Position numbers and translations under genes: made by a program. A stretch of DNA of 64,000 bases. Origin: Enterococcus sp. 5H (GTDB lineage: Bacteria > Bacillota > Bacilli > Lactobacillales > Enterococcaceae). The notes beneath the pieces were generated by a model. The model was given only the letters and a program-made list of their open reading frames with translations, did no database searches and was not told where the DNA came from. Positions 54,229 through 62,217 of the stretch are shown piece by piece (position 1 is the first letter of the stretch; every line of letters starts with the position of its first letter). Location: the NCBI RefSeq assembly GCF_028128615.1, contig NZ_AMDP01000036.1, forward strand, positions 1 to 64,000, read 5' to 3'.

Positions 54229-55587
54229 ATTTTATGTTGGCGAAGCACAAGCACGAGCTTCACAAGCAGCACAATTAAACAGTCACGCAAGTCAAGCAAT
54301 GGCTTCATTGCAACAAAGTATCCAGTCGTTTTTGTCAGCGCCACTATCAGGAAAAGCGTATGATTTAGCAAAAAATTATTTCATGGTTGCCTATACGCCG
54401 TTGTGTCGTTCAGCAATTATGACAGGTGAGGCATTGGAAGCAGCGCACAAGAAATTTCTAAGTGAATACCAAAGTACAGTGAGTAGTATAGACTTAGATG
54501 AAGATCAATTGCTAGAAGAGATCCAACGTGGGGAGCAATTGTTACAACAGATCGATCACTTGATTAGTACGGCTAAGACACAACGTCCAGATTTGAAAAG
54601 ACGAGGAATGAACGCCTACGATGCTATCCAAAAACAACGAGAGAAGCTAGAAAAATTTCATGACTATAACGTGCGATCAGGAAGTTTCTTTTCAGAATAT
54701 CAAGCAAGCCAACAAGAATTTAATGCAGGCATTGCACAGGTAGAAGGCTGCAAAGCGTGGAATGCCTATACAGGTACGTTTGATATCAGTAAATTAGATA
54801 TGAATTGGGCAAAACCAATTACTACTCGTTAGGAAGATCGCCAGAAAAAAATTGATGCTAAAGTAAAAGCCTATAACCTTGCCAATCAAGAAATCACGAC
54901 GAAGTTTGATGAATACGGCAATGTGACAGGTGTCTATGTTGATGGGAAATTTGATGCAGAATTAACTAATACATTGCAGGAAGCAATTAGAACGCAGAAC
55001 TTCAACTTGATTAAAGGTTTTGGTTCAGGATTTATCGATCAACTAGCGAATAATAACGGTAAATCATTATTAAACGAATGGTTTGGTGAACGAAAAGTCG
55101 GAGCAGAACTTTCAGGAACACAAAGCTATGCGATTGGTCAATTTGTTGCGGACTTAGCTTCTTTAGTACAAGGTGGAGCAGAGTTTATAGGCGGTGGATT
55201 ATGGGCATTTGGTGGTTCAGCAGCTTCTACTTACTTTTCAGGTGGAGCAGGGGTCGTTACAAGTGCTTGGGGAAATTTAGGTAACGGCTATAATTATGAC
55301 TCTGGAAAGTCTGTTAAGAATATGGATGAATTTTTTGAAACAAAATTTGGATCGGAGTTAAAGGATAATTCAACAAAAACTAAAAAACGAGTAGATGGAC
55401 AAACTGTCTATAAAGTTGATAAAAAGACAGGAAATCTCAAAAAAATGACCAAGTTTATCTTGATGGACTTCATAAAGATCATTTAGAAGTGTTTGATAAA
55501 AATGGAAATCTTAGAACCATTTTAAATTTAGATGGTAGTATAAATCTTTATAAATACTATAAAGCGATGGGTAGGAAATTAAAATGA
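54218..55587 (+). pseudogene. LXG polymorphic toxin, disrupted by TAG codon and a frameshift
   Basis: ATG 54218 follows AAAGGAG. The LXG targeting domain (about residues 1-200, motif LSGKAYD) runs to TAG at 54830-54832 in ITTR-stop-EDRQKK; the same frame then continues to 55438, including a Gly-rich hydrophobic stretch (FIGGGLWAFGGSAAS). At 55439-55445 an A7 tract shifts the frame; adding one A restores YLDGLHKDHLEVFDKNGN and an ending GRKLK at 55587. That C-terminal pattern recalls nuclease toxin tails of the colicin E3 (cytotoxic) type, low certainty. Two lesions make it inactive unless suppressed. Confidence 0.85.
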
Positions 55588-55682
55588 AGGAAGACTTGAA
55601 ATTTATATATAACTTCATAGCTAGTGTAAATTCTCAAAAAGGGAATAAACTGCTGAAAGAAGAAACACGTCTTTTTTTATAA
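55584..55682 (+). pseudogene. Truncated putative immunity gene
   Basis: ATG 55584 overlaps the restored toxin stop (ATGA), as toxin-immunity pairs often do. The frame gives MKEDLKFIYNFIASVNSQKG and stops after 32 codons. Too short for an immunity protein; probably the remaining N-terminus. Consistent with loss of selection after the toxin was inactivated. Confidence 0.45.
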
Positions 55683-55715
55683 AAAATATTCTTTTATAAA
55701 GTTGAATAAAAAATA

Positions 55716-55745
55716 TTGTAATTACTAGTGATTACATGATAAGAT
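55716..55745 (+). promoter_or_regulatory. mazEF-type promoter with palindromic operator
   Basis: TTGTAA (55716-55721) and TAAGAT (55740-55745), 18-base spacer. Between them GTAATTACTAGTGATTAC (55718-55735) is an 18-bp palindrome with one mismatch, a likely binding site for the antitoxin. Confidence 0.55.
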
Positions 55746-55768
55746 GTAGAAAAGAGGAGGTGCATAAT

Positions 55769-56002
55769 ATGGAAACAGTAAAGGCAAGAAAGCAAGGTAA
55801 CGCAATAATGGTTACTTTGGCAAGTAAGTTAGCAGTAAAAGAAGGACAAGAATTTTACTATTTTAAAGATGAAGAGGGAATCATTTCTCTAATACCTAAG
55901 GCCGAGGACTTTTTTCAAAATGCAAAAAAAGGTGAGTTTGTAGATGATGAAGATGAATTGTCATTGAATTTTGTTCCTAATGGAAGTGAAATAGATGATT
56001 AG
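55769..56002 (+). CDS. MazE/AbrB-type antitoxin
   Basis: 77 aa from ATG 55769 (GAGGAGG 9 bases upstream). N-terminal swapped-hairpin DNA-binding fold (METVKARKQGNAIMVTLASKL), acidic C-terminal tail (FVDDEDELSLNF) that would neutralise the toxin. Overlaps the toxin gene by 8 bases. Confidence 0.85.
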   Translation: METVKARKQGNAIMVTLASKLAVKEGQEFYYFKDEEGIISLIPKAEDFFQNAKKGEFVDDEDELSLNFVPNGSEIDD

Positions 56003-56342
56003 ACAAGGCGATATTGTGACAATAAATTTTGATCCTTCTAAAGGGAGTGAAGTTCAAAAAAGACGTCCTGCTCTAGTGATGAGTCGGGACGAATACAACT
56101 TATCGTCAAGTCTGATCATTGTTTGCCCGATTACTTCAACAGATAAGCAGCGACCATACTTTCTTCCAATAAACAGCAAAGCATTACAAAAGGATAGCAA
56201 AGTGAATACAAAACAGGTTTATTCGTTAGATTATACGGATAACGGAAGCCGTAATGTAAAGGTTATAGGAAAAGTTGAAATGAAAGAATTTTTGAATGTT
56301 GCGCAGCACTTCATGTTGAATTTTAATTTTCCATTTCTGTAA
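55995..56342 (+). CDS. MazF/PemK-type mRNA interferase toxin
   Basis: 115 aa. IRQGDIVTINFDPSKGSEVQKRRPALVMS is the classic PemK/MazF N-terminus with the catalytic Arg (KRRPALV) and a Thr in CPITST. Cuts RNA at short specific sequences; specificity cannot be read here. Paired with the MazE-type gene. Both genes are intact, unlike the neighbouring toxin unit. Confidence 0.88.
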   Translation: MIRQGDIVTINFDPSKGSEVQKRRPALVMSRDEYNLSSSLIIVCPITSTDKQRPYFLPINSKALQKDSKVNTKQVYSLDYTDNGSRNVKVIGKVEMKEFLNVAQHFMLNFNFPFL

Positions 56343-56433
56343 AAGATTACTGAAAAATAGTCTGTATTGCAAAGACTATAACATCTATTCGTTTTAGGCA
56401 CATAAAAGAGGGTTTATTGCGCTGTAAAAATTA

Positions 56434-56442
56434 TGTTATAAT
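56434..56442 (+). promoter_or_regulatory. Extended -10 promoter of the type I toxin mRNA
   Basis: TGTTATAAT at 56434-56442, a consensus extended -10 without a good -35. The mRNA would begin near 56449, giving a leader that contains two micro-ORFs. Confidence 0.6.
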
Positions 56443-56459
56443 AAGAGGGTAGAAAAGGT

Positions 56460-56498
56460 ATGACGGTGGCGACTTCCGAAAGGTGGTGGTGCTTATGA
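56460..56498 (+). CDS. Leader micro-ORF 1 (12 codons)
   Basis: ATG 56460 to TGA 56498 encodes MTVATSERWWCL; GAGGG at 56445-56449 lies 10 bases upstream. Its stop overlaps the start of micro-ORF 2 (ATGA). Part of a cascade leading to the toxin start. Translation is inferred from arrangement only. Confidence 0.45.
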   Translation: MTVATSERWWCL

Positions 56499-56530
56499 GA
56501 ATAAGTGCTGAAATCTATGAAAGGAGTTAG
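56495..56530 (+). CDS. Leader micro-ORF 2 (11 codons)
   Basis: ATG 56495 to TAG 56530 encodes MRISAEIYERS. The toxin ribosome binding site AAGGAG (56521-56526) lies inside it, and the stop is 4 bases before the toxin TTG, so translation here could couple to or compete with toxin translation. Confidence 0.45.
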   Translation: MRISAEIYERS

Positions 56531-56534
56531 CCTT

Positions 56535-56636
56535 TTGTCCGCATTAGAAGCAGTTCAACTGATTCTAAGCTTTGGTATGTTTACCATTGCTTTGATAAAG
56601 TTGGTTGTGGATTTGCTGAAAAACGACAAAAAATAA
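56535..56636 (+). CDS. Type I hydrophobic toxin (holin-like, TxpA/Fst type)
   Basis: 33 aa from TTG 56535, 8 bases after AAGGAG: MSALEAVQLILSFGMFTIAL then LIKLVVDLLKNDKK. One membrane helix with a polar/Lys C-terminus matches the 'putative holin-like toxin' peptides of Firmicutes type I toxin-antitoxin loci, which damage the membrane. Too short for standard gene calling. Its 3' end is overlapped by a convergent antisense RNA. Confidence 0.82.
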   Translation: MSALEAVQLILSFGMFTIALIKLVVDLLKNDKK

Positions 56637-56742
56637 ATGACCGTTCAATAACTTTGGCAAGTTAACGGTCATTTAAATATGAAATTAATTTTTGCTACCG
56701 TCTTAAACGGTTCTACTTGGAGGACGTATGTCGAGTACGTCC
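56628..56742 (-). ncRNA. Predicted antisense antitoxin RNA
   Basis: A minus-strand promoter at 56749-56777 would start an RNA near 56742. It would run through a 9-bp hairpin (56720-56744) and end at the stem AAATGACCGTT / AACGGTCATTT (56635-56674), followed on that strand by six T (56633-56628). About 115 nt, complementary to the last toxin codons and the whole 3' UTR, as in the txpA/ratA and par systems. Predicted only. Confidence 0.65.
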
Positions 56743-56747
56743 TCTTT
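56720..56747 (+). terminator. Toxin mRNA terminator
   Basis: GAGGACGTA / TACGTCCTC perfect 9-bp stem with loop TGTCGAG and short T-tract. Same hairpin forms at the 5' end of the antisense RNA, giving matching loops for pairing. Confidence 0.65.
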
Positions 56748-56748
56748 A

Positions 56749-56777
56749 CATATACATAATAACATTTTTGTTATCAA
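56749..56777 (-). promoter_or_regulatory. Antitoxin RNA promoter
   Basis: On the minus strand TTGATA (56777-56772), 17-base spacer, TATATG (56754-56749). Strong match, pointing at the toxin 3' end. Confidence 0.65.
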
Positions 56778-56878
56778 AATTCCAGTCAACAAGCTATTAA
56801 AATGCATTAAAATTCCTGAAGAACATCTCTCGTTCGGAAGTAGAGTTTTTTTAAGTGGTACCTGGTGCAACATTCGTT

Positions 56879-56904
56879 CGTCTTTCTTAAGACGTTCTTT
56901 TTTT
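56879..56904 (+). terminator. Terminator hairpin of unknown transcript
   Basis: CGTCTT-TCTT-AAGACG followed by TTCTTTTTTT. No convincing gene lies just upstream (56780-56878); it may end an unseen small RNA. Confidence 0.55.
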
Positions 56905-56966
56905 CTAGTGATAATTATAGGTTAAAATTCTTGAAACTCGCTTAGAATGCCCCTGTGGTGATCCAT

Positions 56967-57560
56967 TTAGAAGCCTAAACGGAAATTTTTCAACGAATCA
57001 CTGATTTCGTCTTGTGTGATCCCGATATATCGTTTAGTGATTTGTTGATTGGAATGTCCGAATATTTCCATAAGAAAAACAATATCTTTTGTACGCTTGT
57101 AGTAGTGATAGCCAAATGTTTTCCGTAGCGTGTGGGTTCCGATATCGTCTCTTTCCAAACCATCTGCCACTTTTTGGAATATTTGATAAACAGCTTTTGG
57201 CTGCAGATGTCCAGTTCCTTTTCTGCTAAACCAGTCATTGTCGTCCATGTTTACTGTGTAGTCTTCAATTTGTTTTTGCATGCTCTCTAAATAGAGGGTT
57301 CTTTTTTTTCCTGTTTTTTGCTCGATGATTTGGGGAGTACTGGAGTATTTAATATCGCCAACTTTTCGACAAACAATATCGGACATTCTCAGTCCTGTAT
57401 TAATTCCAAACAAAAAAAGGAAGATGTCTCTCTTTGCAAATTTATTTCGGCGCAAGAAAAATAAAAAATCGCCGATTTCGTTATTTGATCGTAATGGCTG
57501 CACGTTGTAACTGTCATTTTTTGATTTAAATGGCACGATTTTTATTTCGATAAATGGCAT
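56967..57560 (-). CDS. Tyrosine recombinase (catalytic domain only)
   Basis: 197 aa. Catalytic residues: Arg in TGLRMSD, HTLRKTFGYH (H-x-x-R), His in FGHSNQQ and Tyr in KRYIG. No full N-terminal core-binding domain, so it is either a short invertase-like recombinase or the rest of a larger integrase. ATG 57560 has a weak binding site. Could act on the island or on an invertible segment; no att sites identified. Confidence 0.82.
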   Translation of the reverse strand: MPFIEIKIVPFKSKNDSYNVQPLRSNNEIGDFLFFLRRNKFAKRDIFLFLFGINTGLRMSDIVCRKVGDIKYSSTPQIIEQKTGKKRTLYLESMQKQIEDYTVNMDDNDWFSRKGTGHLQPKAVYQIFQKVADGLERDDIGTHTLRKTFGYHYYKRTKDIVFLMEIFGHSNQQITKRYIGITQDEISDSLKNFRLGF

Positions 57561-57716
57561 ATTCTGTGTTATTAATCAATTGATAAAGACAGAGACCTAC
57601 AGCACTCGCTCTAGGTCTTTTTTTGGCGTGATTAGTAAATGAAACGGCGTAATATGATATTCTTTCTTTGTTATATTTTCTGTATAATACATTCAAGACA
57701 TATAGGAGGAGATAGT

Positions 57717-58535
57717 ATGACTAAACAAGTTATTTTGATTACTGGAGCAACAAGTGGGATTGGGTTTCAAACTGCAAAATTTTTAACTGAACAAGGACAT
57801 ACAGTATATGGTGCAGGTCGAAGAGTGGATAAATTGAAGGTGTTAAAAAATGGAGGGGTCAAAAGTGTGCAGATGGATGTCACAAATGAAGAATCCATGA
57901 AAAGTGCGGTGCACTACATATTGAAACAAGAAGGAAAAATCGATGTATTGATCAATAATGCTGGTTATGGATCGTATGGATCAGTAGAAGATGTTACTAT
58001 TGAAGAGGCAAAAAAGCAATTTGAAGTGAATCTTTTCGGATTGGCCAGACTAACTCAACTTGTTTTGCCTCATATGAGGTCTCAGAATTATGGACGTATT
58101 ATCAATACTTCCTCAATGGGTGGACGTCTTACAAGCTTCATGGGTGCTTGGTATCATGCAACTAAATATGCACTCGAGGGGTTTAGTGATGCGTTACGAA
58201 TGGAAGTGAAGCAATTCGGTATTGATGTTGTTCTAATTGAACCAGGAGGGATCAAAACGGATTGGGGATTTATTGCAGCAGATCATTTAGAGGAATCTGC
58301 AAAAAGTGGAGCTTACGCTGAAATAGCGAAAAAAACAGCTAAGGGAATGAGAAAACAATATAGTGGGAATATGATGTCAAATCCGATAATTATTTCAAAA
58401 GCAATTTCAAAAGCAATCAATAGTAGCAAACCAAGGACAAGATATCTCATAGGATTTGGTGCTAAACCATTGGTTTTTCTGCACACCATTCTACCAGACC
58501 GAGTATTTGATTACATCATGATGCATGCGAGTTGA
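57717..58535 (+). CDS. Short-chain dehydrogenase/reductase
   Basis: 272 aa from ATG 57717 (AGGAGGAGA upstream). TGATSGIG cofactor motif, GAGRRVDK (Arg-Arg after strand 2, NADP preference), NNAGYGSYGS, catalytic Ser (NTSSMGG), Tyr/Lys (WYHATKYA). Resembles 17-beta-HSD-like bacterial SDRs. TATAAT at 57683-57688 is a likely -10. Co-transcribed with the AraC-type gene 20 bases downstream. Confidence 0.87.
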   Translation: MTKQVILITGATSGIGFQTAKFLTEQGHTVYGAGRRVDKLKVLKNGGVKSVQMDVTNEESMKSAVHYILKQEGKIDVLINNAGYGSYGSVEDVTIEEAKKQFEVNLFGLARLTQLVLPHMRSQNYGRIINTSSMGGRLTSFMGAWYHATKYALEGFSDALRMEVKQFGIDVVLIEPGGIKTDWGFIAADHLEESAKSGAYAEIAKKTAKGMRKQYSGNMMSNPIIISKAISKAINSSKPRTRYLIGFGAKPLVFLHTILPDRVFDYIMMHAS

Positions 58536-58555
58536 TATCAAAAGAAGGGAATTAT

Positions 58556-59536
58556 ATGAAACTAACAATCACAAAGCAGTTCCAGAATTTTATTAGCAGT
58601 CAAGGTTTATCTTTAGAGCATTTACTTCAGCAAGCAAATATTCCAAATTTGTTATGGAGAGAAGAGCTGGTGGTAAATGAACAGCAGTATTATGATCTCT
58701 TACAAGTATTCAATCAATACGTGTCAGATCAACAAATTTTAGCATTCAGTGAGATTGAGAACATAAATATGTTCATGCCTCCCATCTATGCTGCGTTATC
58801 AGCTGAAAATGGAATGGAGGCTCTCAAGCGATTTATCAGCTATAAAAAATTGATTGGACCAATCACTATAGGGATGGAGGTTGAAGGAAAAACGGTACAA
58901 ATATGGTTTTCCTTTGTCTTCCCAAATCAGGAATTACCCCGTTTTGCGTTATTGAATGAACAATTACTTCTACTAAGTCTACTGAGAAGAGGGAGTAAAA
59001 AAGAAGTCACTCCCTTGCTGATAGAGGGTCCTTTTGAATATGGAGAATCCATTAAACAGTATTTGAATTGCAATCCAAGAAAAAGTCGAGAAAATTTATT
59101 GGTCCTTAAACTTGAAGATTTAAAGTATCCATTTTACACACAAAACAATATTATGTGGGAATTTATTGAACCGGAGTTAAAAAATAGATTAGTAGCTGCT
59201 TCGACTCCGAAAACATTTGTAGAGACTATTCAAAAGGTGCTATTTCAAGTAATTCCCAGCGGTAATTTTTCTTTACAAGATGTGGCTTTAAAAATTGGAA
59301 TAAGTACACGAACCTTACAGCGAAACCTACAAGCTGAAAATACAACATTTAATCGGCAACTCCAAGAAGCGCAAAAAGTATTAAGCTTAAACTTTCTTCA
59401 AAATAATAATTTGAGAACCGCTGAAATTGCCTATCTAGTTGGATTTTCAGAAGTTAGTTCATTCTCACGAGCATTTAAAAAGTGGACAGGGAAAAATATC
59501 TCTCAATATAAACAAGATTTAGAAAAAAATTATTAA
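58556..59536 (+). CDS. AraC-family regulator (OruR/ArgR-like N-terminus)
   Basis: 326 aa from ATG 58556 (AAGGGA upstream). N-terminal Arabinose_bd-type domain (about 15-200) and C-terminal AraC DNA-binding domain with two helix-turn-helix units (DVALKIGISTRTLQRNL and AEIAYLVGFSEVSSFSRAFKKWTG). Likely controls the SDR gene before it. This pair occurs as a transferable unit in Firmicutes. Confidence 0.87.
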   Translation: MKLTITKQFQNFISSQGLSLEHLLQQANIPNLLWREELVVNEQQYYDLLQVFNQYVSDQQILAFSEIENINMFMPPIYAALSAENGMEALKRFISYKKLIGPITIGMEVEGKTVQIWFSFVFPNQELPRFALLNEQLLLLSLLRRGSKKEVTPLLIEGPFEYGESIKQYLNCNPRKSRENLLVLKLEDLKYPFYTQNNIMWEFIEPELKNRLVAASTPKTFVETIQKVLFQVIPSGNFSLQDVALKIGISTRTLQRNLQAENTTFNRQLQEAQKVLSLNFLQNNNLRTAEIAYLVGFSEVSSFSRAFKKWTGKNISQYKQDLEKNY

Positions 59537-59617
59537 CTGAAATGATTAGCTTCTATTTCGAAGGGTCAATCCTTTAAGTAGTTTAAGTAGAAAAGTATTT
59601 TTACTTTAAAAGAATAA

Positions 59618-59654
59618 AGAGTGTCCAGAAAATGGTCATTTTCTGGACACTCTT
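59618..59654. terminator. Strong terminator after the AraC-type gene
   Basis: GAGTGTCCAGAAAA / TTTTCTGGACACTC perfect stem followed by TTCTTTTA. It also marks the border to the transposition remnant. Confidence 0.85.
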
Positions 59655-59660
59655 CTTTTA

Positions 59661-60032
59661 CATATTTCAAAAGCAAGAAAAGTTCATTCAGATGGCATAC
59701 AATTTCAAGGCTTTCGCTATATAAATACCAATCTATCTGCCTACGTTGGGGAGTCTGTTCAAATTAGATACAATCCGAAGGATTTAGCCGAAATTAGAGT
59801 GTTTTTTCAAAATAGATATTTGTGCACAGCAATAGCTCCCGTACTTTCAGATTTAAAAGTAGATTTTAAAGATATCGCAACTGCTAGAAATAAAAGAAGG
59901 CGACAGTTGAAAGAAAAATCGTCTAAGATTAAATCTGTCGCGGATACACTAATTGAAGACAAGCTACCAGAAGTTGCGTTAAAAAATGAGACAAGTAAAA
60001 AATCTAAACTGAAGAGGTACTTCAATGACTAA
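59661..60032 (+). pseudogene. C-terminal fragment of a Mu/Tn552-type transposase
   Basis: Open frame from about 59661, without start, encoding the Mu-transposase C-terminal beta-barrel pattern: FRYINTNLSAYVGESVQIRYN, then KDLAEIRVFFQNRYLCTAIA and a basic helix RNKRRRQLKEKS. The catalytic DDE core is missing, cut off at the preceding terminator. It overlaps the following ATPase by 8 bases, as in TniA-TniB pairs. Confidence 0.75.
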
Positions 60033-60840
60033 GAAAAAGCCGTTTATTGAAACAAAAGAGTACAAACGATTTGCGGAGTTTTGCGATGCGTGTATAAAGT
60101 ATAAATATATTGGTGTCTGCTATGGTGCTCCGGGTGTAGGCAAAACATTATCGTCTCATCATTATACAAATTGGAATGTTATAGGATCACAATTAGATTA
60201 TCAACTACTTTCAAAAGTAGTAGAAGCTGCCACAGAAGAGATAGTAGCAGCCAATAAAATATTTTGCACAGCTCCCGCAGAAAAAGCCTCAAGAATAAGT
60301 TTAGATATCCGGGATCTAGGGTATAAATTATCTTATGGAAAAGCGATATATCAAGCAAAGAAAAGCGGGATTGAGGTAGAAACAGCTATGGTCAGCGATT
60401 TTAATGAAGTGAAATTAATTATCGTTGATGAAATTGACCGTTTGAAACTCCAGCATTTAGAGCAACTAAGAGATATCTACGATCGAAATGATTTAGCTAT
60501 GGTGTTTATTGGCATGCCTGGAATAGAAAAAAGATTGTCTCGCTATCCGCAATTATACTCTAGGATTGGTTTCTCCCATGAATTTGATAAATTAAGCAAA
60601 GACGAAACCCATCATATATTAGAATATAAATAGTCAGAATTTGGTATCCCAATAAAACTAGAAGATTTTTCAGATTATGAGGCAATCACTAGTATCACAA
60701 AAATTACCGGTGGAAATTTTCGTCTGATTCATAGACTCTTTGCCCAAATCGATCGTATATTAGAAATCAATCAACTAAAAACAATTTCCGTAGACGTTGT
60801 AGAAGCAGCTCGAGATAGTCTTGTCATTGGCTTAAGATAA
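60025..60840 (+). pseudogene. TniB/TnsC-like transposition ATPase interrupted by a TAG codon
   Basis: AAA+ ATPase with Walker A YGAPGVGKTL and Walker B LIIVDEIDRL, like the p271 protein of Tn552. TAG at 60631-60633 (LEYK-stop-SEFGIPI) interrupts a frame that stays open for another 69 codons to TAA 60840 (ISVDVVEAARDSLVIGLR). Total would be 271 aa, exactly the size of the Tn552 partner. A one-base change (from TGG or CAG) explains the stop. Confidence 0.82.
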
Positions 60841-60856
60841 GAAATGAGGCGTTCAA

Positions 60857-61462
60857 ATGAAAATGGTTTATGCAGCTATGCATGATAACAAATCTGGGAT
60901 TCAATTTCTTAGAAATCAAATTACAGAATTAGGTATTAAACGAAGTTTTATTGATCCACCTTCTGGTAAAAATACAAGCAAAACTGAGTTCCAATCAATG
61001 CTAGAAACGATTCAACCAGGAGACAAAGTGATTGTTATGACGCTCAATCACTTAGGTAAAAATTATCATGAAATACATGATCGAGTAATCTCTATACACT
61101 CAAAAAAAGCTCAATTAGTGGTTACAGATGCGCATTTTTTGGATTTTGAAACGGATAACCAGCAATTCAATGAATTAGGATTTCAGTTGTTCGTGGATCT
61201 TCTGGAAGAAATCCCTCGTATAAAGAGAGTTTGGAATAAAGAGCGTCAGTTACAGGAGATTCAGCAAGCTAAAGAAAAGGGAATATACAAACGTAAACCG
61301 ACAACCTATTCTGCAGATACTGAAAATCCTAAAAATCGTGCCACCTATTTTCAAATTAAGAGTATGCTCATGAGTGGCTTTCCAATTGCGACTATTAAAG
61401 AAATGACAGGCGTTACTCGTTCGACAATTTATCGTATAAAAAAAGAACTAGAGCAAACTTAG
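60857..61462 (+). CDS. Resolvase-like protein without catalytic residues
   Basis: 201 aa with serine-recombinase layout: N-terminal resolvase domain, long E helix (EEIPRIKRVWNKERQLQEIQQAKEKG) and C-terminal helix-turn-helix (IKEMTGVTRSTIYRIKKEL). The active-site motif YARVS is YAAMH and LDRLGR is LNHLGK, so the nucleophilic Ser and the catalytic Arg are replaced. It can still be expected to bind DNA. Lies 16 bases after the ATPase gene. Confidence 0.8.
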   Translation: MKMVYAAMHDNKSGIQFLRNQITELGIKRSFIDPPSGKNTSKTEFQSMLETIQPGDKVIVMTLNHLGKNYHEIHDRVISIHSKKAQLVVTDAHFLDFETDNQQFNELGFQLFVDLLEEIPRIKRVWNKERQLQEIQQAKEKGIYKRKPTTYSADTENPKNRATYFQIKSMLMSGFPIATIKEMTGVTRSTIYRIKKELEQT

Positions 61463-61478
61463 CTTTAGTTCTTTTTGC
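61439..61478 (+). terminator. Terminator overlapping the resolvase-like stop
   Basis: AAAAGAACTAGAGC / GCTTTAGTTCTTTT stem with mismatches, T-rich tail. Confidence 0.7.
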
Positions 61479-61662
61479 GCTTTGTGTATAGATTGAAAAA
61501 GAAATGCCATTTAAATCAAAAAATGACAATCCTACAATATCCAAGCTTTTTAGTTATTTAAGTGAAAAAAATTAGGAATAGCCCTTAAGGGTGATTGAAG
61601 GAATAAAAGTTCCTTCTAAATACATATTACGAGGATCAATAATTTAGCTTAAGGAGGAACGT

Positions 61663-61875
61663 ATGAAAATAGAGTTTCGTTTGTTGGATAAGACAACAGA
61701 GACATTTAGAATAGTCTATTTCGAAAGATGGAATAATAAAGAACCTTCTTTTACAAGTGATCCTCAATCAGCAAAACAATATTGGCATGATCGATTAGCT
61801 GAAGAGGATATTAATTTACTTCAAAAGGCAAAATCAGAAACGGCCATTACTATATCAATAAAGTTGGTGCCATAA
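61663..61875 (+). CDS. Small protein of unknown function
   Basis: 70 aa from ATG 61663 with a strong AAGGAGG 8 bases upstream. Mixed helix/strand composition, no signal, no recognised family (FRLLDKTTETFRIVYFERWN). Isolated between the resolvase-like gene and the IS remnant. Confidence 0.5.
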   Translation: MKIEFRLLDKTTETFRIVYFERWNNKEPSFTSDPQSAKQYWHDRLAEEDINLLQKAKSETAITISIKLVP

Positions 61876-62000
61876 CTAACCTGTTGGTATGTCACAAAAA
61901 ACGGTGACTCCATATATTAAAAATTGTGCAAAAGTAATATCGTATCTAACTTATAATTCTGATTTTTTAGACAAGGGAGTAGCCCTCCTTCACCCAACTC

Positions 62001-62190
62001 ATTTTACGCATTAATCCATTTTCTTATTTGAGTATTAATTTTAAATGCATATTTTTTTGCAAGTGAATTAATCCCTACCTTTTGAACCAGATACTCACGA
62101 ACGGCTTTAAGCTTAAATTCAAAACTATATTTGCCATAAAAAAAACTCCAAAAGTTAGATTTCCAAGCCTAACTTTTGGGGATCGGTTCA
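62001..62190 (-). pseudogene. IS150-type left end with decayed orfA start
   Basis: On the minus strand from 62190: terminal repeat CCCCAAAAGTTAG, hairpin, then ATGGCAAATATAG... matching the first ~130 bases of orfA at 58-187 with a missing base near the start and an early stop (AATGCGTAA). It faces left, opposite to the end at 52623. Text from 61876 to 62000 shows only a GTCAC / GTGAC hairpin near 61897-61914 and no gene. Confidence 0.85.
62143..62182 (-). terminator. Terminator from the IS end, downstream of the exonuclease gene
   Basis: CCAAAAGTTAG / CTAACTTTTGG stem then AG and eight T on the minus strand. It now serves as terminator for the gene at 62218. Confidence 0.75.
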
Positions 62191-62217
62191 CCAGTGATTT
62201 TCTGATTCAACGTTTAC

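Noticed and set aside
56728-56925. 65-codon frame after the type I toxin
   Set aside because: Starts inside the terminator/antisense RNA region, has no binding site, and odd composition; regulatory signals explain this region better.
54830-60633. Recoded TAG (stop reassignment or suppressor use)
   Set aside because: Core genes such as dnaX and dinB show no in-frame TAG and several genes end in TAG normally; mutation is simpler.
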